NCBI GenBank assembly: GCA_004835665.1 | Contig: RBKR01000001.1 | Coordinates: forward strand, 2,232,001 to 2,296,000 | DNA from: Phoma sp. XZ068 | Taxonomy: Eukaryota > Ascomycota > Dothideomycetes > Pleosporales > Didymellaceae | Direction: 5' to 3' | Length of the DNA stretch: 64,000 nucleotides | Shown here: positions 11,336 to 20,255 of the stretch, one piece after another | How the letters are laid out: each line of letters starts with the position of its first letter | Numbering within the stretch: the first letter of the stretch is position 1 | Position numbers and translations under genes: made by a program | Notes under the pieces: generated by a model | Databases searched by the model: none | Seen by the model: the letters and a program-made list of their open reading frames with translations, nothing else | Told to the model about the DNA's origin: nothing

Positions 11336-13636
11336 ATGACGGCCGCATCGCAGACGGCGCAGCAGACAGCGCCCGTCGCCGAGTTCCACTGCCTCTACAC
11401 GCCCGACATCCGCAAGAAGCAGAAGAAATGGCAGGACGGCTTCCTCAAGTTCCACTCGTTCAACAACCGCGTCATGGTCTATGACCAAGCCCGCAACTTC
11501 CTCGGCGACACATATTACAAGGACAGCAACGAGCTGCACGAGGGGGATGAGCTCACTCTGGACAAGGGCGTCCTGGTCGAGGTCGCCGACGCCATGGGCG
11601 TGACCCAGACCGACCTGGCCCCGCTGTTTGAGAAGAAGCCCAGAGAGCCTCTTGAGAAGCTGCCTCCCACCGCACCGCGGCGCTTCCAGCCGCCCTCACA
11701 AGTCGCCCGCCCGCAACCTGCGCTGTCCAACACCGCCCGCACCAATGCACCGCAGCCCCGCCACAAGTCGCTGAGCACACTGCTGGGGACGCCCAAGGGC
11801 CCGATTGGCAAGTCAGTGCCCATCCAGTCGCCATACGACGCACGACAAGAGAAGGAGAAGAATGAGAAGGAAAATGATTTCGCCATCGACAGGGCAGCGA
11901 AGAGGCAGAAGACGACACACAGCTCAACAAGTGCCGCTCACCGATTTTCCAGTCCAGTGCAAGAGAGCCCTGCGCCGAAGAAGAGTCTGCCACGGGCGAG
12001 GACTGCAGATACAAGACCCCGGAGGCCGGCCCAGCCAATCCCACATGGAGCACCGGTCATAACCTTGGACGATGTCGAAGCGATTGCACCTGATTCTTCA
12101 GATGCGTCACTGCCGGGCACTCCACCTACCATTAACCCAACAGGCAGAACCGTCGTCACGTCAGCACCCGTCAGACCAACTCCACTTCCTAGACCACCAT
12201 CCTCGGAGACACCAGCGCTGCAGACACCCAGGATACCGAGAGGAAAGGTGCCCGTACCTAGTGCGAAAGCTCTGGAAACGCCCATCGCTCCGGCGCCGCC
12301 ATCGTCACCACCAGTCAGTGCCTCAAATAGATTGACAAACATCGACTTTGCTATACAGCCCACACCCGCCAAGGAGCCGGCCAGACCACCGGAACCACCT
12401 TCGCCACAGTCTGCGCCGTCTGCACCGCCAAAATCGCCCATTAGAAATCCCAAGGCAAAATCTCTGCGCCTGTCGAGAGGTGTCAAGCGAGGTACACTGA
12501 TGATATGCCAGCCTCTCCCACCGCCACGCGGAGAATGTAGTCATCAAGCAGGTACAAACTCGAAGTCGGCAGTCTCAAAGCGAGACACACCAGAACCCGC
12601 CGTCGTGCCTGGAACCGCGAACAATAAACGCGCTGCATCCAAGCGATCAGTCACCACAGATGCAGGCAGTGCAGCGAAACGAGCGAGACGGCTGTCCGAC
12701 AACCTCCTCGACGCCTCCGATGACCAGGAAGTGATCCATGGCTTGATGGATCAGCAACTACTGGTATCTAGATCACCACCAGGGCCTATAATAGTACCTA
12801 GCAGTCCCGAACAACCATTGTCCATTCCAAATGCAAAAGCAACAGCAAAGGCATCTCTAGCTAAAGTCTCAAAGTCCAACAGGAAGCCGGTCCGCAAGTC
12901 TCCGCCCGCTGTTCCCCCTCCACCAACCGTACCGCTCGTAGAACCTGTTTCGATACAGAGTAGAGCAGCCTCTCCTGCTTTGAATGCTTTGGACTCCTGG
13001 TCACGGACTACATCGCTCTCACCAAGTAAACTCGCTGCCTTGTCGACAGGTGGTTTCCGCAAGAAGCAGAATCGCACAACACCTCAACCGCCAACAGTGT
13101 CAGACAAGCCTGCAGCACCTCGCAACGAGACCGTCGCTCTCCCACCACACCCACTCCGTGCCAATAAGAAAGGCCCTGTGATGACCACCACCGAGCTGGC
13201 AGCCATGCTCCAGAAACCGAAGAAAAAGACAAAAGCAAATGTAGATCCTATCGAGGATGACGGCAGGCCAGAAACATCACCAAGCCGCAAATTCCGCCGC
13301 GTCCGCAGCGAAAACGACGCCCCCATCCCAAGCACAAGCGACGACTGGGAAAAGCGCAACCTCCCCAACGCAGCGTCCACAGACGTCGAACCCCATGTGG
13401 CTATCCCACCAGAACCCCGCGCCGCAGCCGCGCGGAAAAAGTCCGGACTCGCAGCACTCATCAAGAAGACTGATCCGCGCAAGAAGTTTTCCCGGACGCA
13501 GAGTTTGAGCGTAGCCACGGATGTTGCGCCGACGGATGAGGAACCGCTGGTGAGTCCTGTTGTAGATAAGGATGTTGGGCCATGGAGTACGGAGGCGTTT
13601 GATTTGTTTGATTGGAGGCCGCCTGTAGAGACTTGA
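11336..13636 (+). CDS. Mte1/Dbl2-like protein with ZGRF1-type DUF2439 domain
   Basis: Single-exon 766 aa. Residues ~15-95 carry the DUF2439/ZGRF1 N-terminal domain: FHCLYTPDIRKKQKKWQDG, FLKFHSFNNRVMVYD, FLGDTYY and a GDELTLDKGVLVEV strand. The rest is a long disordered Pro/Ser/Lys-rich tail with several basic patches (possible nuclear signals), and the C-terminus ends with GPWSTEAFDLFDWRPP, a short conserved-looking motif. In yeast, the DUF2439 protein Mte1 (Dbl2 in fission yeast) binds DNA branches and controls the Mph1/Fml1 helicase in recombination and at telomeres. No helicase domain is present, unlike animal ZGRF1, so the Mte1/Dbl2 type fits. Domain identification is confident; role is by family. 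Confidence 0.9.
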   Translation: MTAASQTAQQTAPVAEFHCLYTPDIRKKQKKWQDGFLKFHSFNNRVMVYDQARNFLGDTYYKDSNELHEGDELTLDKGVLVEVADAMGVTQTDLAPLFEKKPREPLEKLPPTAPRRFQPPSQVARPQPALSNTARTNAPQPRHKSLSTLLGTPKGPIGKSVPIQSPYDARQEKEKNEKENDFAIDRAAKRQKTTHSSTSAAHRFSSPVQESPAPKKSLPRARTADTRPRRPAQPIPHGAPVITLDDVEAIAPDSSDASLPGTPPTINPTGRTVVTSAPVRPTPLPRPPSSETPALQTPRIPRGKVPVPSAKALETPIAPAPPSSPPVSASNRLTNIDFAIQPTPAKEPARPPEPPSPQSAPSAPPKSPIRNPKAKSLRLSRGVKRGTLMICQPLPPPRGECSHQAGTNSKSAVSKRDTPEPAVVPGTANNKRAASKRSVTTDAGSAAKRARRLSDNLLDASDDQEVIHGLMDQQLLVSRSPPGPIIVPSSPEQPLSIPNAKATAKASLAKVSKSNRKPVRKSPPAVPPPPTVPLVEPVSIQSRAASPALNALDSWSRTTSLSPSKLAALSTGGFRKKQNRTTPQPPTVSDKPAAPRNETVALPPHPLRANKKGPVMTTTELAAMLQKPKKKTKANVDPIEDDGRPETSPSRKFRRVRSENDAPIPSTSDDWEKRNLPNAASTDVEPHVAIPPEPRAAAARKKSGLAALIKKTDPRKKFSRTQSLSVATDVAPTDEEPLVSPVVDKDVGPWSTEAFDLFDWRPPVET

Positions 13637-14483
13637 ATATACACGTAGATGAGTGAAGATGGGTGTTGGAAGGGGGGTTAAGGTAAAGAGTAAGTCATGG
13701 AGTTACGAGTGACGCATATGTCAATAAACGAAGTAATGTGTCTTGTGTGGATATACATGAAATTTGCAATGCCTGGATCATACAGTAAGGCGAAGTATTA
13801 TCGCTCGCGCGTGACTTTCGGATGTGCATACTTGTACTCATTTCTCTAACATGGCTCTCCATATTCACCCGCTAGTGCTCAGCAGAACTGATGGATTGGA
13901 TTGCTGAATTATTTGCCACGCAGTCATATCTAGTAACGTACCTCGATCTATTAGCGCAGTGAAACCATGCAGTACCTGACTTCCAATGGTAGCGATAATG
14001 AAAATGGCAGTGGAAGTGAATGGTAAGAGTTACACAGGATGAATATAGACGTACTCTGTATCTTAGAGGAAGGAGGTGGATGTGTGTGTGTATAAGGATG
14101 TATATAGATGGTGGATTCTTGATATATACCGATCTGCCAGGCTCGGCGAGTAACACATAGTCATCGTGAAAATCCATCCATCATGTTAGCGATTGATAGT
14201 TCTGGTGTGCTGAACATTAAGGTGCGTGATTTGGGATGAGGAGGGTGTTGAAATATGATATTTTCTTCCTGGGAGGTTATGACTTTGGGTAAATTAGGTG
14301 TTGTGAGATGAATGTACTTTAGACTTGTACACCTTGGATATAGTGTCTTTCTTCTCGGAAGCTGGATCTCAATCTTCGACTTGTGCGATTTAACCATGGA
14401 AAGAGAGCTAACAGGTGAGGAACTGTTAACTTTCGATGGCCTGTTAAGATATTGAGGCTTTCCTCTTCAGATAAATTACTATC
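13637..14483. other. Intergenic region between convergent genes
   Basis: About 850 bp holding the 3' UTRs of the Mte1-like gene and the GST gene. AT-richer than the flanks, with a short TG-rich microsatellite around 14080. No gene seen. Confidence 0.6.
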
Positions 14484-15216
14484 CTATTTACGAGCAGCAG
14501 CCATAGCCTCCTTATCCGCAGCCAACAGCTTCTGTATCGCTGGCCTACTACTGCACCGGTCCCACCAAGCACTCACAGCTTTGCGGCTGGTGATGACGTC
14601 TCCGTAGCCAATATCGAAAAGCCTTTGAATCAGCGGGATGTAGTAGATATCAGCCAGCGTGAACTCGTCTCCAGCCATGTAGGCTTTCTGCTGCAAGAGA
14701 CGCTCTGCTACGTCCAAAAACGCTTCAAGCGACCGCAGGGCACCCGCTACCACGGCTTCATCGGCAGGCAGTCCCATGAACCTTTCTTTGGCAAACTTCT
14801 CGAATGAAATTTTCCCCGCTGGGTCGGCGAAGTACAGTATTTCTGTGGACTCCGCCTGGTCGAAAAGTGCTGCGGCCTCGGCGTTGGAGTCTGGAGGTAG
14901 AAGGGGGAAGGAGTACTTCCTCGCGAGGTATTTGCAGATTGCGCGGCTCTCGTAGAGAGTAAAGCCTCCAGGAAAAGTGATGTTTGGTATTTTGCCCCAG
15001 GGGTGACGCTTCATGTTCTCTTCAGACTGGGTGTAGCAGCGTTAGTAATATTCAAATCGCCAATGGGAGGCTGCAAAAACCACTTACCTTTTGATCTCCC
15101 TTTTGCAAGTTGATCATAACTAGTTCATAATCTGTGAAGCCACCTTCGGCGAGAGTCAGACGGACTCGGTCGGTGTTGCTCGAACCATGAGCGCCATATA
15201 GAGTGAAAGCTGGCAT
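14484..15216 (-). CDS. Glutathione S-transferase
   Basis: Complement of join 14484-15026, 15088-15216 (223 aa); intron 61 bp, GTAAGT donor, phase 0. N-terminal thioredoxin-like domain: FTLYGAHGSSNTDRVRLTL with a Ser in the usual activating position, then NMKRHPWGKIPN and LYESRAICKYLARKY (the cis-Pro and Glu-Ser glutathione-binding motifs). C-terminal helical domain contains FTLADIYYIPL, the usual N-capping Asp motif. Length is typical of fungal phi/GTT-type GSTs, which conjugate glutathione to electrophiles in the cytosol. The start at 15216 begins the conserved domain; an in-frame upstream Met near 15267 would add 17 residues. Shares a 395-bp promoter region with the transcription factor. 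Confidence 0.93.
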
Positions 15217-15611
15217 TTTCAGTAGTTTGGACAGATATTCAGGCCGATTCGTGAGGAGTTTGGACATAGACAAATACTTCTTTCATGAGGAGCTGAGCCA
15301 ACCACTATTTAAGTCAACCAGCACAATTAGGCCTGCAAGTGGACCTATGGCCATTGCAGCTGGCGGAGCTCCTCGCGCGGCGTGTATGATTGGTCAATTC
15401 GCTTTTAGTACCCAATCAGGTAAGCGCTTACGCCTGCTTCCTTACCAACGCGCATGATACAAAGTGACTCTGCCTCGCCTACCTCGGTCCCCGTCATGAA
15501 CCAAAGTGTTTTATTTGATTCGTCTGCTCGGAATTCTTACCTGCTACAAATCTTCCTTTTCACTGTATGGTGCGTGACAACCGTATTTCTATCCACAGAC
15601 TAAACAAACCG
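15217..15611. promoter_or_regulatory. Bidirectional promoter of GST and Zn2Cys6 regulator, with CCAAT boxes
   Basis: 395 bp between divergent starts. It contains an ATTGG (reverse CCAAT) at 15389-15393 and CCAATCA at 15412-15418, sites of the CCAAT-binding (HAP) complex. The same CCAATCA motif recurs upstream of the oxidoreductase at 17251. No other operator is evident. Confidence 0.5.
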
Positions 15612-16967
15612 ATGGCTGGAACTCTGGTCGCCCGCAAACGGACCATCAGAAGCGGGGCTAAGGCCAAAACTGGATGTATAACTTGCAGGTTAGTCAAAGT
15701 GTCCATTCGTTAGTCTACGCCTCAAGAGTGAAGCTTTAGCCTGCAGCCAGCTCTACGGTACTTGTGCTTATTCGGCAACAGAATAAGGAAGGTCAAATGC
15801 GACGAGAACAAGCCATCCTGCCAAAAGTGTGTCAGAACGGGTCGTACTTGCGACGGTTACGAGTCTCCGTTTAGGATTGTCTACGGTCAACCCATCAGCA
15901 ATGGTCAGGCTGGCGGTATCAAGCCAGGCGACGGTTCACAAACCATGCAGCCCACGTTGAATGATATTACCCTTCAGGACGTCGAAATTCTCGACCGATA
16001 CTTCTCCACCAAAACCATGTTTGATGTGAAGCTAGACTGCCATGCTGAGGCCAGGCAAGTCCTCCAGGCCAGCCTGTCGGATGGATCTATACGACATGCA
16101 GTCTCGTCTCTCAAAGCTTTGCGGGAAGGCCTGGAAACATACGGAGATGATTCACCGTCTGCCGCGCAACAGATCACAAGCTACGACCATGGTCTTCAAC
16201 AATACTGCATGGCTTTGGGCGGACTGGCGTCTAATTTGTCCACTCCAGCCTGGAACGGGTTGAAGTCGGCCTTGCTTTGCTGTCAAATGTTCATTAGCAT
16301 TGAGCAAGCAAGGGGAAACTTCACTGCTATGGCACAACATATCATCCAAGGCCTCAGGATCATGCACGAGTATCGGGCAAGGCCGACCCTCGTAGCCACA
16401 AGTAAATTGGTGCCAGCACATCACGACCAGCTGCCTTACTTAGATGTCTTTATCATCAAGCTTTTCGCTGCACCATGCAAATTTTCGGATCGTCCAGCAA
16501 GAGTCAACGCAAGTGAGGAAACATTGTCTTGCTGTCCGATCGCGCCACGTCCACTGTCTACCGAATGTCGAGAGCCTCGCACAATTGCACCCGACATGCG
16601 GACTGAGCTTACCAGGATCGCTACTTCAGCGCTTGAATTTCTCGACAAGGTGTCGCATGTCGAATCAGCACAACACGCTCTTCAACTACTATCCGATAAA
16701 GCAGGTCTGCTTGAATCTTTGAGATCATGGCTTGTTGATTTTGATGTTGTTCATGCAGATAGCACACCTGACTCCGAACTTCTTTCGGCGTCCTTCATCC
16801 GCCTTTTCCATCAGGTGTTGAGAATTGTTGTCTTAGGGGCGCTTGACTCTTCACCAGGTGTTTCTGCTGAACTGAGGGCTGAGAACGACCATTTGCAGGA
16901 CATGGCTAGCAAAGTGGGTGAGAAGGTGAAGGCGTATAATGCTTGCGGTACTACTAGAATTGATTGA
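15612..16967 (+). CDS. Zn2Cys6 fungal transcription factor
   Basis: Join 15612-15688, 15782-16967 (420 aa). The 93-bp intron falls inside the zinc cluster; splicing gives GCITCRIRKVKCDENK followed by PSCQKCVRTGRTCDGY, a perfect C-x2-C-x6-C-x6-C-x2-C-x6-C binuclear cluster at residues ~22-48. An intron at this place is common in this family and supports the model. The rest resembles the DUF3468 (fungal_trans_2) regulatory domain (FSTKTMFDVKLD, LKSALLCCQMFISIEQARGN, IMHEYRARP). It is shorter than many relatives. Nuclear DNA-binding regulator; target genes unknown, but the divergent GST and the following oxidoreductase are natural candidates by position. Confidence 0.92.
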
Positions 16968-17250
16968 GTCAAGTGATCTGAGGTATCGTCATGTTTGTAA
17001 CATAGGGGCGCAAAGTTCCGATCCGTGGTTGTGATCTCTTTCTTTACAGCATGATGTGAGACTTCAAGTTTGGGCAAACAGGGCAGGGTATAGTACCACC
17101 AAAATCTTGAAATTGATTTGTCCGTATTCTGGCACTCGGACGAAAAGATTTTGTTAAATGTGTATAATAGTCCTATGGTACAGGGAAGAAACTATTCGGT
17201 TGGTCAGCATGCACACTGGTCTTCCCTTTTCAGTATGTTGAGCGACTAGG

Positions 17251-17316
17251 CCAATCAGCGGCTGACCATCGCGAGTCCAATCAGCCATCTTGAGAAGGAT
17301 GTTCACCTTTATAAAT
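17251..17316 (+). promoter_or_regulatory. Two CCAATCAGC boxes and a TATA box upstream of the oxidoreductase
   Basis: CCAATCAGC occurs at 17251 and again at 17277 (26 bp apart), and TATAAAT at 17310-17316, about 100 bp before the chosen start codon at 17416. This is the clearest core promoter in the window. The remaining intergenic stretch 16968-17415 holds the 3' UTR of the transcription factor and nothing else I recognise. Confidence 0.65.
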
Positions 17317-17415
17317 ACATACGCAACTCCGTTGCTATCTGGTCAAAACACTCATCGCCCATCTATTGAACTTAGGCAAACGAATACTAAACTTAATATC
17401 CCATCGTCAAATACC

Positions 17416-18108
17416 ATGCATTTTCTCCTATTTGGCGCCTCTGGACGGACTGGCCAGCATGTCGTATCTGAGTTACTGGCTCAAGGCCATACAGCTGTAG
17501 CCCTCGTCCGTACCTCTAGTAGCATTGCACCTCGCTCCGGCCTCACCGTCGTCACTGGCTCACCATTATCGAAGTCCGATATTAGTAGCACCCTCTCTAC
17601 AGTGCCTTCTACAACACCTTCTGCGGCGATCATCACCCTGAACACAGTTCGCAAGTCCGACAGCCCGTTCGCGGCTCAGGTATCACCTCCTCGCTTTCTG
17701 GCTGATTCTTGCGCCAATGCTTGCGAAGTTCTACAGCATGCCGGCATCCTTCGCATTGTGGTGATGTCGACAGCAGGTGTCGGGGATTCATGGGATAACC
17801 TACCATGGCTTTCGAAGGCATTCATGGGGTGGACCAATATCAAATACGCACTCGAGGACCACAGTCTGGTAGATCAAGAGATTCGGTTGACGGATATGGA
17901 TTGGACTCTTGTAAGGGCTTCGAGATTGCAGTTCGAAGGTACAAGACAGAAGTCGACCAACGCGGAGGCAGCCGTGCAAACACTGATCAGTCATGGTGAG
18001 GGCATGCGCATGTCCGACAGCGTCAGTGTTCATAGTGTATCGAAATTTCTGGTCAAAGCTGCCGTTGAAGGGCTCTACATCAAGAGCGCAGTGGTTGTAA
18101 GGGACTGA
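17416..18108 (+). CDS. NAD(P)-binding NmrA/SDR-like protein
   Basis: 230 aa, single exon. Begins with a Rossmann fold: MHFLLFGASGRTGQHVVSEL (GxSGRTG nucleotide-binding loop), then LVRTSSSI where the Arg suggests NADPH preference. Further motifs: VVMSTAGVGDSWDNLPW after the central strand and DMDWTLVRASRL late in the domain, as in atypical short-chain dehydrogenases of the NAD(P)H-binding (PF13460-like) type. No classical YxxxK pair is visible, so it may be a reductase of the atypical class or a redox sensor. The in-frame Met at 17290 would add a leader of 42 residues that looks untranslated; the start here fits the fold and the TATA box. Confidence 0.9.
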   Translation: MHFLLFGASGRTGQHVVSELLAQGHTAVALVRTSSSIAPRSGLTVVTGSPLSKSDISSTLSTVPSTTPSAAIITLNTVRKSDSPFAAQVSPPRFLADSCANACEVLQHAGILRIVVMSTAGVGDSWDNLPWLSKAFMGWTNIKYALEDHSLVDQEIRLTDMDWTLVRASRLQFEGTRQKSTNAEAAVQTLISHGEGMRMSDSVSVHSVSKFLVKAAVEGLYIKSAVVVRD

Positions 18109-19267
18109 TTTAGCCGAGGAGACAGTTGGATATGCGACTCCTGAGGAGCCACAGCGATGGAAGATACCGGAAAGTTTACTTCGTAATATTAATAATTGAA
18201 GACTCGATTCTCATCTGCTTACATCCCCTACTCTCCCTAAAGTCTCCCTCCAGTGTCCGTACGCCTGAGCCGACTCCATCTATCATTCCGTTCAGCTCCA
18301 TTATTGTGGTAGCAGTTACGCTGCAAGGGATCGAAATCATAATACAGAGGTGCGACTCGGAATATCCAATTCGCTTTCCATACGCACGAGAACAGGAATC
18401 CATGGCTCTATGGATTCCTGACTGTTGCCAATGGCGGTAGCATGGTGTTTATATAATTTCAGGACTTGCCTCTCGATACGCTGTCTCATCCTCATACTGA
18501 TTCCGCACTATCCTCCCTTCCACTCACATTGTTCCCGGTGCATGCTGGGCACAAGCGCCTAATATCATCAAAGTCTGGCATGTGCTTTGGTTTAGAACAC
18601 GAGGGTGGGAGAACTTTGGCCTCAAGCGCTGTGTTGCACCTTTCTGCGTCGAAAGATCATGCGTGCCCGGCAACCACAATTGTATTCGCGAATGTGATAC
18701 TCACATATACTAACTCTGCTTTGGTTGAGTTTGGAGGAAGGTTATGGATAATGCAATTTCTAGTGCTTCTTCTGTCGTCGTTGTCGCCGCTGGTTCTATT
18801 TAATAATGCGTCTTGCGGAGGCCATGAACAGGCCTTATATACGTCAAAATGTGATATTTCGTAATATATGAGATAGCAGAAGTGTCACCTCCAGCGATAA
18901 CGTGTCAATCGGTATTACGTGTGAAGTAAGCGCTTCCGATTACAGTGTTCTTCCTTTCCAATTTGAATTGTGTGCTTTGTGAAATAGATCGTATACATCA
19001 GGCGAGGTAGTGCTCATTTCTTTATGTTCGTGAACGCAAGGTAAACATGAGTTAAAAAACACCATTTTGATCTATCAATACTCTGGCTGCAATGCTACTG
19101 GTCAAAAGTGTTATCTGGGATATAAGAGGTTTGATTGGATTGGATCCTATCACCTCTACAGGATTGTATCAAAATGCAGCCCGTGAATGTCCTGTCCGAT
19201 GTGAGAACTTTTCCCATCCCCTTGTACCTTCCAGCGGCCAGCCATGCTCATAGTGCATCACGTGCGC
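18109..19267. other. Intergenic region
   Basis: About 1.16 kb with only short ORFs lacking family features. It marks the left border of the island of broken genes at 19.2-25 kb. Confidence 0.55.
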
Positions 19268-19905
19268 TTACTCGTCAGCGTTGACGACCTGCTCACAGTC
19301 GCTCAGAAGCTTCGTCAAATTGTATTCACCGTTAAACTTGTCATTGAATCTCATAATAGCTTTGATGAAAACCTGTGACGAGAAAAGGGATTCCAGCTCC
19401 TCCAGACGTGCTCTAGCCGCTGCGGCCTCATGTTCCAGATGTTCCTGTATGGTCGTCAGCCTTACGACTCTAGGCATGTGAGCAGCGTTGTGAGGCACTT
19501 ACAACAGTCTTGCGGAGACCGATCAAATTGTCTGCAAACGCTACCAGAACCTCGACCTGAGCTCGGTCGAGTTTTTTGGAGTCCCTCGGTCAATCTTTTC
19601 TCTTCTAAAGCGATTGCATGTTCCAAGCCTTCATTCTTCTCGTCACCTTCGAATGCCTGCACATAGGTTTTGAAAGCCGAGCCTAGCCTGCGATGGGCTT
19701 CTTTCTGACTCGCTGATGATTTTGATGTGATGATAGAAGGACGGGGCTTATTCGTCTTGAGGGCCGGCTTCATTGCCGTTGTTGGGCCTGTGCTCTGGTT
19801 GGGGTCTTTATGAACAGTTAGCAAATCTTTCCATGTATTCAACGCGCAACAGAGTGCACGAACGTCGACTTTACTCTTTTTGCGTTTTCTAGTCGTGTCA
19901 GACAT
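19268..19905 (-). pseudogene. Frameshifted coiled-coil protein gene
   Basis: Start ATG at 19905. The N-terminal frame reads a basic start (TTRKRKKSK) then a helical stretch (AFKTYVQAFEGDEKNEG, ALEEKRLTEGLQK). At a run of six A (19572-19577 on the plus strand as T) the coding sense moves to the next frame, which continues naturally as LDRAQVEVLVAFADNLIGL and then crosses a good 58-bp intron (19445-19502, GTAAGT...CATACAG, phase 0) into EHLEHEAAAARARLEELE and a C-terminus rich in Asp/Asn. Exon 1 is exactly one base too long (403 nt); without it the product would be 192 aa. Either a real one-base insertion, an assembly error in a homopolymer, or a programmed shift. No family recognised; coiled-coil character is visible. 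Divergent from the SNF2-like gene. Confidence 0.6.
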
Positions 19906-20016
19906 GTTGGCTGGTATTCGGTAGGGTGTGAGATGTTGAGTGTAGGAGTTGTAATTGTGAGTGGAAGGCGGATTGTGGTTGCAAATCGAGCGAGAATATA
20001 TCGAAGGCTCCTTCAC

Positions 20017-20184
20017 CTCGCTTCTGCAGCACGTGATGTATACGTAGCAGTAGTTCGAGTGCAAATACTTGGCATGGGACACCGCGACCCACATTTTTTC
20101 ATCCACTCCCCTCCCCTCGCTGCTGCAGCACGTGATGCACGGGCCACAGTTCGAGAGCAAATACCTGGCTTGGGACACCGCGAC
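20017..20184. repeat. Two ~70-bp direct repeats, each with a CACGTG box
   Basis: Copies at 20017-20088 and 20116-20184 begin CTCGCTKCTGCAGCACGTGATG and end TGGGACACCGCGAC, with a more variable middle around TTCGAGWGCAAATAC. They lie in the 350-bp shared promoter (19906-20255) of the coiled-coil and SNF2-like genes. The palindromic CACGTG is a bHLH/E-box-type site. Both copies point the same way. Confidence 0.8.
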
Positions 20185-20255
20185 TTCTCGATCTATCATT
20201 CCTCCTTTTAACTCTCCGACGTCAACCACTCCATTGACTTCCAAGCGTACAGAAG

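Noticed and set aside
10658..11539. Minus-strand ORF of 293 codons upstream of the Mte1-like gene
   Set aside because: It overlaps the BAR-SH3 first exon and the start of the Mte1-like gene, and its composition is not protein-like; GC-rich DNA explains the openness.
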